Source: Blasia pusilla
Taxonomy: Eukaryota; Marchantiophyta; Marchantiopsida; Blasiales
NCBI GenBank assembly: GCA_050084515.1
Contig: CM114272.1
Coordinates: forward strand, 33,356,001-33,420,000
Direction of reading: 5' to 3'
DNA: 64,000 bases
Shown: positions 25,488 to 37,783 of the stretch, piece after piece
Numbering within the stretch: position 1 is the first letter of the stretch
Layout: every line of letters starts with the position of its first letter
Translations under genes and position numbers: made by a program
The notes under the pieces: generated by a model
Databases searched by the model: none
Told to the model about the DNA's origin: nothing
What the model saw: the letters and a program-made list of their open reading frames with translations, nothing else

Positions 25488-28400
25488 GGATTGAATCTTT
25501 GCAGGTGTTCCAATTGTGGAGAAAGACCAGTGGGCTCATCGGTAGATCGTGTTTACATCTAGACTTTGCCATTCTTCCCACCTCAGGATAGAGAGAAACG
25601 CATGTACAATACTCAGGAAAACTATGGCTGTAATGATAACTAATCCAATACTCATACTCGTTTCCATCCTCTACGAACGTATGGCGACCGGGGTGAGAGT
25701 ACTAGATGGTCAAGCTGAGCGGAACCGTCGCGTAGTTCAATATCACTCATCCTATCTACATGTCTGCCGGAGGCTGCGCGCGATTATAATTAATGCTAAG
25801 GCCTCGAAAAGAGATGAGACAGTCTAGGAGGGAATAAATACGTATGTGTTGGGCCTGAGCACTATGTCTAGATCTCTTTAGTCAGAGTTCCTTTGGACTT
25901 GTGCATCTAAATGCCGTCTTCAGCTCCTGTCAAGCCTCAGAACTGCCAGATCAACACGCTGTTTACATTGGTCTTTCAGACAAGACAAAGCGCCACTCAT
26001 CCTATCAAACTCACTAGTGCTCCCTATCAGTTATAGTGCTCTCTATCTATGATCGTGAGCACGACGTTCTTGGAATTTTTTAATTCTATTAGTACTGTAG
26101 ACAATTTGCAGATTTTATTGTTAGAGAGATAGAGAGAAGAGACAAATTCTCCAAAATTCTTTCCGGTATTCCATGCACATGTCCGTTGGCACTACCTCAA
26201 TTAATTCCTGTGCTTACTGTAGACAAACGAACAATGGGTCGCGATACTATGGCCAACGATAACACGCGGTGAGTAAAAGCAATCTGCGCTTGCTCAGAGC
26301 TCGGCCCAGCTCAATTGGGCTTCGGGTCGATACAAGTACTCACGGAGTCGTGAATAAGTGCATGGGTGTGGTGAGACAATTGAAATTTCCGAGGTCCCAA
26401 GGCACTCAAGCGGTCATAGATCTAGCTGGTGAGAATAAACAAATTTTACCGTTGTAGGAATGAGGCTCCTACCTACACATCGATAAGTATGAACGGAATT
26501 CGACGGTAAGCATGTCAGGAAAACGTACACAGTGATTAAATCTCCCGTATTGGTTCACAAGATCGAACACTTCCACGAAGTCCTCATGATTCAGGAGCTC
26601 GTCGGGGATTAGCTCGCTATAGCAGAAGATGGTGTACAAAGTGATGGGTCCTAGACCGAAGGATATAGCTCCGGTTCTTAGGTATTCCCCGGAGCTCGGT
26701 TGATATCCAGAGTCCGTCCATTCGGCCTCCGTCAGAAACTCGGCTCTCACATTTTGCCACTTCGAATTCAAGAGAAAAGAAAAGAAATATGTTTCAAATC
26801 AGACATCCGTCCTGGACAATTTTCCCTTCTCCATGACTATCAGCAGTAGACGTTCATGGGATATGTACTTCTCCTTCATGATATCAAATGAAACCGATTT
26901 AAGATTTGCGTTCGATGACTGAATATGTAGATACACGGAATAATTAGATAGGATAGTTCAACTCGAGTTACCAGGGTAGACGTACATATGGACGGATCCG
27001 ATATTACATAGAGCACTCCAGTCAGTCTCCGATCTAAGCTCTCTTAACCTTTAGATCCTCTCAATTCTGGTTCGTAGATAAATCGAAACAACTTGGAACG
27101 TAGCAAATTCTTATGTACTCGTACATTCATCTTTACGTACTTACATGGACCTACAGGGCGACATTTATTAATGTAATGTAGATTTCGTTTTAATTTCAAC
27201 TCGATCGTCAGATAGATGTACCTGAGATCGGGGAAGGGCGTGAGGTCTCGTCCTTGAGCAGCGCTCGCCTCTTGACATAAGCAGTCTATCTGGGTTATCA
27301 GAACGGTAGCCAAGCTCTTCACCAATTCACAGCACGCCTCAACTATGGACAAATCCCATCTGCAGGCCAGTCTCTTCCAGTTAATGAGTCTGTTGGTCGC
27401 GCGCGATGCATACGTTGCTTTAGTTCCCTATTTAAAATACTGTAGTCGAGCATGGACATGCTATCAATTTCTTACGAAAAATTGGGTCATGACCAGCTAG
27501 CTAGAAGCATCACAGGTCTTATCAACTGAGTAGGCCTACGAATTCATGTGATTCTCAAGCTATTGCTTGGTCTTAATTTTTTTTCTCGCTTGAGATCGAA
27601 AATGGACGCTCTCACCATCCCATAGCACCGTAGTCATTCTTACCTGTTGATGCTTTCATGGAACAATCTGAAGTCTTCAATATCTCCCTGAACAGCCGCT
27701 TCGTTGAAAAGGTCATCGACGACCGAGACCAACACTGATCCTCTGGTCCATACTGATCTGGCTAGCGCGAACTTGGGCTCTGGTATGCCTACCGTACCTG
27801 CTAGAAAGGCCGGTAGCAATGATTGTCGCTGAAATTGACTGGAGCTGAAATGTTGCCGCAATTGTTCGTCGTCCCATCTGTATTTTATTTCCTCAATCAG
27901 GAAACTAAGCACTGAGAGCAAACATACATATAAAAATTGAGGGAGCTGAAAAGGTCAACCATCGTTATCCAGGCCGGGAAATATTATTTAATTTCAGAAA
28001 CTAATCGATAACGAGATATCCAATCTAATCCAGTTGATTGCCTTCGCATAAGTTAATTTGAGATCAATATATACCTCATCAGTGTCTCCAATTCTTCTTG
28101 GAAGATGGACTGACATGCATTGAAATGCTCTTTCGCAAACGCCAACAACTGAGGATTGATTCCATGCTTAAATCTGAAAAATTGAATAACATTGATCGGG
28201 ATGTGAACAATCTGGTGACCTTCTGAAAACCCGTGAGTTCAAAGGTGAAAGTGTAGATCTAGAAATTGCTTCCAGATTTGCATCCTGGTACATCTATGGA
28301 TCCATATCCATGGACTCAAATTTCTATCGCTTCAAGATTCAATGACCTTTGGTCTAGGTCTTCAAATTGTGTTGAATCGCTTACGTTGAAATGTTCATGT

Positions 28401-31400
28401 TCAGAGTGAGGGAATTTTTTAGGAACAACTACTTATATTCAGCAAGCGCATGCACGCATACTCCTAGGAGATGCGTAATTAGAACTCTAACGAGTCTAAT
28501 CATCTCGTGATCGATCTGTGCTCAAACAGTGTTGTTCTACATGTAATCATGTAAAACCATATGGCAAAGCTAAGGCAAACCTGGAGAACGTCGTTTCGAG
28601 GTACGTTTCTGGTTCCTCCGCATCTCTTCCAAACCTATCAATGTACTTCATACTCTCTAAAGCTCGAAATTGCATGAAGTAGGAGGAATGGAGAGCTTCT
28701 TCAATCTGCACGAGAATTGGGCCCATGCGTGAGATCCATGGCCTCTTTCTGTGGAGTAGATCCTAGATACTCATTCGTATCCACACTGGCGTACCAGGCG
28801 TGACTTCGTAGCTGTGCTCACGAAGGGTCCGAAAGATCATCGCTCGGGTTTCCACGTGATCGGACAGACTGTCTTCACCATTTTCATCAGGCCTACTTCT
28901 TCTGTGGAAGTTGGACATCATTCATGACCGGGAATGGCCCGATATATGAGTAAAATTTATAGAAGGAAAGAAAATTTGATAGAGAAGAGAGGCTTGAATT
29001 CAAAATTCGAACTTAGGATCTCAACCTAAACTCTTGATTAACGAGTCCGCACGTTTTGAAGAATCCGTTAAATCTCGTTCCTTCTGGCTGCATCCTTAGA
29101 AAGATCACGAGACAAGTATACCAACAGTAACATGGATGATCTACTCGATAGATTGAATGAGCTTTACATTAAAGTGGTGCAGCTGGGAAACTAGTCCAGG
29201 TCGTGAGCGCCATTTACATACGCCTATCGTAGTTCGTTAGATCTTGAACTAGAGTATGTATAATACGTACCTGTGAAGCATGTCTAGTAATTTCTTGATT
29301 TCATCGCCAAAGAAACTGTCAAAATTCAAGCGTTCCAGGTGATCAACTAAGCTCAGGACTTCAGATAGTGGAGTTGAGTACATAATGGGCACTGCACATG
29401 AAACCAAATTCAGGACCCTCAACGAGAGAATTTAAAGAACTGGGACGGAAGGATTTGAAGTGAGTAGATTAGCTTTCGTTAATAACGTTCAGACTTTGTG
29501 ACAAAGTTTGAAAACCTGCATGCACATCCTGGCTGGTTTGATCATGAAAGCGTTCGCATGTGATTATGCTTCTAGCTGAGTTTCTTTAACTACTGGTCAT
29601 TCCGATCCGTTTCATATTACCTGCAGGTGCGCATGGGAACCATTTCACAATAGCACGCATTAGGTTTCAAGCGAAACACTCAGAAACTCATGCGAAAGCG
29701 GCTGATTATGTGGTACAGGATCATCGTACCATGTCTCTTGGAGGCAGGAACCATGAGGGAATATTTACTTGACATGCGCAATCTATGTACATATATATAT
29801 ATCGTCAGGCTTTGAAAATGACAAACTAAAGTTTCAACTTATTATCAGACTTCAATTTGAACCTGCGTCGCTGTTCAATCTGACATTTCGAACCAGGGAA
29901 CTCAAATAGTCGAGAGCCTTGGGGTCTGCAGTCTTAATGAAAAAGCAGGCAGTCGCGGCGGGCGATGAGAAAATAGATCCATCTTCGGATTGAAGTTGGC
30001 GTAGCCGTTCCCAATCCATGACTTCCTGTAATCCCTCAGGAAAGTTGAGGAGCTTCCTGGGCAGTGTGCGACGAGGTCCACTTCTCTCCATCTGTAAGCA
30101 GAAATCCTTCATGAGATCCTGGCAGACTGTGCTCTCTAGAATGTATGGAACTTCTTGTTCAGTTCTTGGAACCTAAACTTGTGGTCAAATCGAGTTGTGA
30201 AACCTGAGTTTATGGGGAATGCTATCTAGATTTTTTGGTGCCGGTATACAACATTAATCGCTCAGGTGCATGGAAAGAAGTAAAATTTTTCAGCAAAAAT
30301 CCCGCACGCTCTTAATTAGCAAACTTATTGCATTCAAGCCTGGTGATGAGGATTTTATAATTTTATGTCGAATTATCGCTAACGGCCATGAATCCTCGAG
30401 TCAGCACTCCAGACCTAGCTAGTACAATTCATCCTGACATCATCAGAAGAGGTTACTTTTCACCTTTCTAGAATTCGATTGTGAGTGCAGCGTAGATTTT
30501 CAACAAAAGTTGCAACTGAAGGTTCTAGTACTGATGAAGTCATGGGAATCGCTACCTCCAGGTTTCCCGCCTCTTCAAGCAGGGGAGAAGAGGCATTTCG
30601 ATGTACGTGGTCAGGTGAGTCCATGGATACCAGTGCAAGACCCAATTTTCAGCCTCGTCTAGCTGTGTAGAAAAGGCATTTATCATGCCAATCGACACGT
30701 AATTCAAGCCATCATCCTTCAATATGAGAAGGCTCTCCTGAAGAAACTCTTCTCCTGCAGGCTCAACTTTCATGGAGATGATATTAGAAATCAACGCTCA
30801 TGGGTAAATGTGTCTAGATGGTAGGTACACACTGGAAACAAAAAGTTGCATAGTGACCCTAAACGTTAGCTGCAGGTCTACTAATCCAAAGTAAATTCGT
30901 GAAATTTGAGCGTTCATAGCGTGCACCAGAACTGCGAAGTTTGAAACTCGCGCTCTGTTAGTTCTTCGAGGTGAAGCTTTCGAATTTTGCAGTTTTCACC
31001 TTTGGCAACACATTCCGGAGCTGAATCCCATGTTTTCAGGGATACTATACTGGCAAGTGTTGCAAATGCTTTATCAAATATAGAAATTGGTTGTTCTTCT
31101 CCCCAAGATCCATCCGGTAGTTGATTTTGGAAGATCCATTCGATAGCTTCGGGAAACCGTGGTCCTGGTCGACCAGATTTCTTATTTGGACCCGGAATCC
31201 TCGCCACCCAAGCTATGTCGTAAGCAGAGATCACATTCTTTCCAAGCCTCAGAGCATGACTAACTGCTTTGAGAGCCTTAGGTCCCTCTACCTCTACGGC
31301 AGACCAGTCTGAGCCCTGCAGTATTTACAGGTTTAAAATTGTGATTCGCAGCCTACAATAGAGTTAAATGTACAACCAAACCATTGCATTCGCGTAGTTG

Positions 31401-31485
31401 AGCTCTCGCAGCAAAACCTAGATAGCTGTATATGTCGGAGTCGTGTTTACTCTTTGCAAATCCAAGTTTGTTTAACATAATCTAA

Positions 31486-31951
31486 TCATAAGTTTGATTC
31501 TAGATTAAGAGCTTGCATCTGGCCATAAAGAGCTTTCGGCATCTTGCAAACAAGGTCTTCAGTTCCAAGAGCATTAAAGCCTTGAGGTTGTTGTAGATAT
31601 ACCTCTTCTTCCAAAGTGCCATTTAAAAAGGCATTTTGAACATCCATCTGCAATAGGGGCCAATCAAACATGACTGCAAGAGATATGATCACTCGAATCG
31701 TGGTCATTTTTGCAACTGATGCAAATGTCTCATCAAAATCAATGCCTTGGCGTTGTCGAAAGCCTTTTGCTACTAGCCTTGCCTTGTACCTGGATAACGA
31801 TCCATCAGCGTTATACTTACACTTATAAATCCACTTTGTAGGGATAGCAGTCCTCCCTGATGGGAGACGGACCAGGTCCCATGTTCCATTTGCAACTATG
31901 GCATTGTACTCCTCGGTCATTGCATGTTGCCAATGTGGATTAGTGCATGCC
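31486..31951 (-). pseudogene. Copia reverse transcriptase, N-terminal fragment
   Basis: The frame reads NPHWQHAMTEEYNAI, NGTWDLV, TKWIYKCKYNADG, RYKARLVAKGF and QMDVQNAFLNG, then KMPKALYG, all typical of the Ty1/copia RT start. The copia homology then breaks off at about 31515, before the catalytic YVDD box. The break lies about 170 bp from exon 2 of pseudogene A, where exon 1 and the first intron would be expected. Confidence 0.88.
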
Positions 31952-32423
31952 TGTCGTGCGAATCCACATCGTCATACAACATACATCGCTGACATACCAT
32001 ACGCACATACATACATAATATAGACGAGAGTATCCACAAACGCAAGTGTACCACAATTGAAATCCGTGAAAGACCTACTGTTATAAAACACGTTTACAAT
32101 CACATACAATCGAGCCAAACCCACTCCACGATGGGAGAATCTAGGTCGAAGCTTGCGGGAAACACCATAGCCAAGAGCTCTACTCACTACCAAGGCTAAC
32201 TCCCAACGCAACAGGCTCAACTCAAAGAACTGATTTTTTTTGAGGGCAAGCCATCTTATATCCTCCAACCTAAGAGCGGGCCCTCTTTGGGAAAGTCACC
32301 CCAAGTGAGTAACCCCAACCCTATGTATGGAACCGCATCTCTACCAAGCCACTACGGTCCTACATAAGGAATGGCCTCTACCAGCACACCATACTCTACG
32401 ACATAATCCGTATGGTCATGACA
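31952..32423 (-). mobile_element. Solo LTR (472 bp) of the methyltransferase-Ty3 family inserted in copia
   Basis: On the plus strand it begins TGTCGTGCG and ends CATGACA, an inverted-terminal TGTC...GACA pair. It is flanked by TGCC on both sides (31948-31951 and 32424-32427); ATGCC is also possible if the last A belongs to the duplication. About 365 bp (32058-32423) match 7787-8153 of the Ty3 element at the left of the window; the remaining ~106 bp differ. Deleting it with one flank copy restores the copia frame across PQSFQEA and CTNPHW. Confidence 0.85.
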
Positions 32424-33616
32424 TGCCTCTTGGAATGATTGAGGCTCAATGGGAGCTTGCTGAAATGGTGTATGACTTAGAAAGAAAGCCACGTGTAAAA
32501 TGTAATCCTCTCGTAAGTTGGAAGGAAGTTGGCGTAGTCGACTTGACCTTCGTGGAGGTGGTAGCGCAAGTGTGGACTCCATATCGTCCAATCCTTGACC
32601 TCTTTCACCAAGTGTTGGTGGTGGATCAACATGAGTTGTGGGCCCTGAGGATGGTGTATCCTTGTCAGATTCATTTTCTGACTCCTCATTCGGGAGGTTT
32701 TAGGCCACTCTCGGTCGTTTGATTGATGCTCTTTGGAGTGGGGAGTGTCTTCATCAAATATGACGTCACGGCTCATAAACACCTTGTGGTGCTCCAAGGA
32801 GAAGAGCTTGTAAGCTTTCTCTCTAGTGCCATAGCCAATAAATATGCATCTCACACTTTTATCATCAAGTTTTCTCCTCAATTCTTTTGGTATATGTGCA
32901 TAAGCTCCACACCCAAAGATTCGAAGGTGTGAGACATCTGGTTTGATGCCGGTGAAGACTTCTTCAAGCTTTTTCTCCTCCAAAGCCCTTGTTGGGCACT
33001 TGTTGAGGATGTAGATGGCCGTGTTTATGGCCTCTCCTAGAGATAGTTGGGGAGATTTCGCCCCTTCAACATGCACCTTGTCATCTCAACTACCGTTCGA
33101 TTCCTCCTCTCAACAATACCATTTTGTTGTGGGGTGTAGGCCGTAGTAAGTTGATGACGGATGCCATGATCGCAACAAAAAGGTCTCAAATGCTTTCCCC
33201 ATGAATTCACCTCCCCTATCCGTTCGTATCACCTTCACCTTTGAGGGCGGCTCGCCAAGGTGTAGATGCAAGGATCCCACTGCTGTAGTAGATTGAGTTC
33301 TCATCAATGTAAGAAATTTCTTGAGTATACCTAATGCATTGGAGGAAATAAACCCACATAAATCTTGAATGGTCATCAACTAATAGCATGTATTACCTTG
33401 CCCCTGATAGTGAAGCCGTTTGAATTGGTCCTCCAAGGTCGATGTGGACTAGGTGGAGGGGAGTTGGAGCCCTTGAGAGGGTATGTTTGTCAAACTTTTT
33501 CCTCGATTTCTTGCCTCGTAAGCAAGTGTCACAAGTGGATATTTCTCCACTTAATTTAGGTAACCCTCCAACCATATTGTCTTTGCTTAACAACTTGAGG
33601 CCCTTCATGTTAAAGT
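32424..33616 (-). pseudogene. Copia GAG-pre-integrase and integrase fragment
   Basis: Reading from 33616 the frame gives HFNMKGLKLLSKDNMV and CDTCLRGKKSRKKF (zinc-binding region), LVHIDLGGPI (first catalytic Asp), then DRGGEFMGKAF (second Asp and context), ILNKCPTRAL and HLRIFGCGAYAHIP, then the C-terminal RCIFIGYGTREKAYKLF. Several frames are needed (breaks near 33390, 33090 and 32570), so it is decayed. The upstream part VWHERLG lies beyond the chromovirus insert, at about 40187-40210. Confidence 0.88.
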
Positions 33617-33621
33617 GCCCA
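33617..33621. repeat. Target-site duplication GCCCA, left copy
   Basis: GCCCA abuts the 5' LTR start TGTCGCGACC at 33622. The matching copy is at 40182-40186 beside the 3' LTR end. Confidence 0.85.
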
Positions 33622-34637
33622 TGTCGCGACCCTCATAACCAAACAACACCAAATACGCGCCAAGCGAAACATCAGAACTCAAAAGAACTCACGCCGCGAG
33701 GTTTGCGCTTTGGAGAGGCGTTTGGAAGAGTCTCTTGGAAAAGTCTAAGAGACGAAACGCGGAACAAAGTTGTGCGTTTCATGCGTTAGTGGTCGCGACC
33801 AGGAAACCTAGGCCAAACGCGAGCCGAGACTTGAGATGAGTTGAGTCTTGGGAGGTTGGTTGCCAAAGAGGTGAGAACCAGTTTGGAACACGACTAGCGT
33901 TTGGGAGAATCTGACTGTGTTTAGGACCATAACGTTGAGCTCCGAGATGCGTTTGGGACAAGTAAGGGCGCGTTGGAAAGCTGACCTTGAGACGCTTCCA
34001 ACGCATCAAAGATCTCAGCAAACGCATATTGGCCAAAAACGATTGAGAGAGCAATCGGGTTGAGGGCCAATTGGAGAGGCCCGGGTGTCTTTCCCTAAAT
34101 GTAGGGGGCCCCCGGAGATCCCCAGAAGTACTAGTAAGGGGAGTACCTTCTCTGAGATGTCTCGGGAAACGAAACCCCACTTTGGGCGCCAAACGGCATT
34201 TCACAGGCACGGGATGGAACGGGAGTTTGGCGCGGAAACCCGAAACCCAAACCTGATCCAAGGGAATGGACTTTGTACGCCACACTTGGATTCCAACCCG
34301 AGATACACTTCGTGCGAGTCTTGGTGAGGAACTCATTGGATGTTCATCGGACAGTTGGAACCGCTAGGCGTGAAACGCCGTTTCAGTTTCCTGAACCGAC
34401 CAGAAAGTCTGTCCCAAGTCTTTCGAGACTTGCCCGTGTTGGAAACCGCGAAACTAGGAAGGTTGAGCTTGAAGAGAGTCCGAGACGAGAACTCCAAAAG
34501 CAATCCCGCTGATTGATCCAAGACCCAACTAGCCGAAGTGCGTGTTTGGATGCAGATCAACGTTGAGAGCGTGACCTACTGAACGCACGCTTCCGCAACA
34601 AACAAGATTAACGTTCAAGGAGAGTAGGGGCACGACA
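33622..34637 (+). repeat. Chromovirus 5' LTR, 1016 bp
   Basis: It starts TGTCGCGACC and ends GGGGCACGACA, giving short inverted ends TGTCG/CGACA. It is followed two bases later by the primer site. Long minus-strand frames inside it are not genes. Confidence 0.88.
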
Positions 34638-34639
34638 CG

Positions 34640-34651
34640 TGGTATCAGAGC
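34640..34651 (+). other. Primer-binding site for initiator-Met tRNA
   Basis: TGGTATCAGAGC lies two bases after the 5' LTR. It is the standard complement to the 3' end of plant initiator methionine tRNA used by many Ty1 and Ty3 elements to prime minus-strand synthesis. Confidence 0.9.
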
Positions 34652-34789
34652 AATTTCTTGATGAGCGTGAACTTGGGGTCGTTGAAGATCTGGACGTTTG
34701 GGGAGTACTCAAGATAGCCAGAAGACCGCGACGCCGAGGAGGAACGCAAGAGGCGAGGAGGAGATCTGAGAAAAGGCGACGACTCGCAA

Positions 34790-35940
34790 ATGGCGACCAA
34801 GGGCAAAGAACCGAGGAAACTGCGAGTCAAAGAAAAGAAGCCAAGAGACGAATCAATGACGGACCGAGAGCCGGAGGTGGAATTTGCGACTCCCGAAATG
34901 CCGAGTCCCAGACATGAGGATGTTTCAACCGAAAATCTTTCCGCGAGACCTTCGGGTCCAAACTTAAACGATCTGGCCTTTAATACCCAAATGATGGGAT
35001 TGATGAAGGTGATGGCGGACCAGATGGCTGAACAGAGCAAGGTGATCTCAGAATTCAAGTCAAATGGAGCCTCTAGTTCTGGCAAGAAGCTTTGTAGGAC
35101 TAATTTGCCAACGCCATTCACAGGAATGGGGCGTTCTCGGAAAGTGAGCGAGTTTCTAACGGAACTCGAACTCTATTCCGAGCGCAAAGGCGATGAACAA
35201 GACAAGGTGATCAGAGCGTCACGTTTCTGAAGGATCACGCTCTCCATTGGTGGACGGCTCACCGCAAAGAACATCTAGGTCGGGGAAAAACGTTGAGTTG
35301 GGAAGATTTCAAGGAGTTGATTGGGAACCGATTCACTCCGGAATATCAGGAGTACCGCGATGGCATGGAGGTGGTGAGGTTGCGCCAGAGTGGATCACTT
35401 GGCGCTTATGTGCGAGAGTTTAGTGCGCTCATGAGTGCACTTTCCACGGATGAACATACTAAAAAGGTGATCTTCCTAAGTGGGCTCAAACCGAGTGCCG
35501 AGAAGGCTCTCTTTCGTATGCCTCACATCCCAGAGACGTGCGCGGATCTCTTGAGACTAGCCGAGCGGATTGGGGACGATGAAGTCCAACACCCGAAACC
35601 CTTTGAGACAAAAAGTTTTTCTAAGTTACAGAAGAACAAAGGGACATCCAAGAGGGTTTGGAATGGGGGTGAGCGTGACCATGGAGGGTCTCTTGCCCCA
35701 GCGGCAAAACGAGTGGAACTCAACGCGAAGCCAAAGGGGCCGCCGTTTACGAAGTCAACGAATGCCAAAGTGATTTGCTACAATTGTGGCGAACCCGGAC
35801 ATATGGCTAAGGAATGTGTTAGGCCCAAGGTTAGTAAACCGAGTATGATTGCGTTTTCCGCTAAGCATTTATGGGAGGGAGATCTAGATACATCTCTACA
35901 AGTCACCAAGAGAACGCCCAATTTGGTTTACCTAGGATCC
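34790..35940 (+). pseudogene. Chromovirus gag
   Basis: ATG at 34790 opens MATKGKEPRK, a charged N-terminus. The frame breaks at about 35217 and resumes as [19 protein letters not shown] and [20 protein letters not shown], the core of the Ty3 gag domain. A CCHC zinc knuckle [14 protein letters not shown] (about 35778-35819) closes the nucleocapsid part. The second frame continues without a stop into protease. Only one frame break separates the two gag parts. Confidence 0.85.
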
Positions 35941-37720
35941 AAGATCGATAATCGCGATGTGATGTTGCTCGTTGATACAGGTGCTTCGCACTCATTCTTG
36001 AGTCCGAGAATCGTAAAAACGTTAGGATTGCCAACCACCAAGGCGGATGAACCCATTAGGGTAGGATTCGCGGGAGGCAAGTCCCACCACACTTCAGATC
36101 TGGTTTTAGGGCTAGTTGTGAGATGCGGAGTATTTGAGTTGAAGGAGAATTTTACAGTTTGCGAGATGGACGGTATCGACGGAGTCTTAGGGAACACGTT
36201 CTTGGATGCGTACGAGGTGGAATTGAGGCGGAGACCTTTGAGGTTGAGCGTCTTGGTTAACGACAAATGGACGGACGTCAGATTGGTTCGTGAGGTGCCT
36301 AGAAAGACGGAGTTGGTGAACGCCATCACGAGGACGAGTTTGGCCGAGTTAGAGGAAGGATTCCTTTGCTTGATGAGACGAGTAGAGGATGATGCAAACG
36401 CGAGATGCAGAGATCAGAACTCAGCTTCAAGGGGAATCCCTGAAACACTCAAGAGAGTTGTGAAAGAATTTGAAGATGTGTTGACTAAGGAGCTTCCGAC
36501 TGAGTTGCCACCACATAGGGCGGTTGATCATAAGATTGAGGTGATACCAGGATCTCAACCACCTTCAAAGGCACCATATAGGTTGAATCAAGAGGAACTT
36601 GTTGAGTTGAAGAAACAGTTGGGTGAACTCCTAGAGAGGGGTTACATCCAAACAAGCAAGTCACCTTATGGGGCGCCCGTCCTCTTTGTAAAGAAGAAGG
36701 ATGGGAAGTTGAGACTCTGTGTTGATTATTGGGCGCTGAATAAAGTGACGGTAAGGAATAACTATCCTCTACCAAGGATGGATGACCTCTTTGATCGATT
36801 GTCGGTGCCAAGTATTTCAGCCGGATTGACCTGAAATCAGGATATTATCAGATTCGGATTGCCGAAGCGGATGTAGAGAAGACTGCGTGTAGAACGAGAT
36901 ACGGTTCGTTCGAGTTTGTAGTAATGCCTTTCGGTCTTTGTAATGCGCCTCCAACGTTTACCACTTTGATGAACTCCATCTTTCACAAGGAGATGGATGA
37001 GTTTGTGATCATCTATATAGATGATATACTCATCTATTCGAAAACACTAGAGGAGCACGCTCGACATTTGAAGACGGTGTTTGAGAAACTTAGGGCGAAC
37101 AAGCTGTATGCGAATGCGGATAAGAGTGAGTTCGGTTTGACGAAGATCAAGTTCTTGGGGCATGTGATTAGTGCGGATGGAGTGAGTCCAGACATGGAAA
37201 AGGTGAGCGCGATTGCCGAATGGGAACCGCCTTCCACGGTGAAGGGGATGAGAAGGTTCATCGAGTCGTCGGTTTTACGGACATACGTGAAGAACTTTTC
37301 GGGCATAGTGAAACCTCTCACGGATTGGACCGCAAAGTTTTCCAGTACTATATGGACCGAGGAAGTGGATAAAGCGTTCAATCGAGTCAAAGAGATCCTC
37401 TTGCAGAACCGCTTTGAAATCGCCGAGTTTGAACAACCGTTAAGGTGCACACGGATGCTAGTGATTTCGCGATTGCAAGAATGTTGGTGCAAAAAGGGAG
37501 ACCTGTACCATACGAAAGCAAGAAGCTTAGCGACACCGAAAGGAGATGGCCTACTCATGAGAAAGAGTTGTTTGCGGTGGTTCATTGCTTGAGGAAGTGG
37601 CGTCACTATTTGGGACTTCACAGGACTCGAGTATTCACCGATAACATATCGCTCAAGTATTTTGAGACCCAGGATCGCGTGGCGTCAAACAACTTTGGTG
37701 GCATGATACCTTGGCGTTGA
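35940..37720 (+). pseudogene. Chromovirus protease, reverse transcriptase and RNase H
   Basis: The protease active site [13 protein letters not shown] is at about 35967-36005. RT follows with [33 protein letters not shown], a frame break at about 36803, [25 protein letters not shown] and YIDDILIYSKT (about 37013-37045). RNase H begins VHTDASDFA at 37443 after another break and shows WPTHEKELFAVVHCLRKWRHYL and FTDNISLKYF; its frame closes at 37720. All domains are recognisable and in Ty3 order. Confidence 0.88.
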
Positions 37721-37783
37721 TGAATGTGGAGCTAATCCACAAGCCGGGAAAGACAATGTCATTCCAGATCGTTAAGTCGCAGG

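Larger units (their letters stand above)
24690..31315 (-). pseudogene. Diterpene synthase pseudogene A (kaurene-synthase-like)
   Basis: Exons matching those of gene B can be placed at 31315-31000, 30754-30464, 30091-29863, 29391-29271, 28901-28795, 28705-28581, 28173-28075, 27877-27644, 27359-27222, 26759 to about 26520, and 24960 to about 24690. Exon 2 keeps SAYDIAWVAR and the QLPDGSWG segment. Lesions: no exon 1 (copia sequence starts about 170 bp upstream of exon 2), 1-bp deletions in exons 3 (near 30648) and 4 (near 30057), exon 7 absent between 28794 and 28706, exon 11 one base short, the NSE/DTE motif lost in exon 12 (near 26530) and GAA changed to TAA in exon 13 (24739-24741). The DDxxD box reads DDLFN, and the class II position reads HVET. 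It cannot make a full enzyme. Confidence 0.9.

Noticed and set aside
33779-34336. Long minus-strand frame of 185 codons
   Set aside because: It lies wholly within the chromovirus 5' LTR and recurs in the LTR fragment at 40852-41219; it is LTR composition, not a gene.
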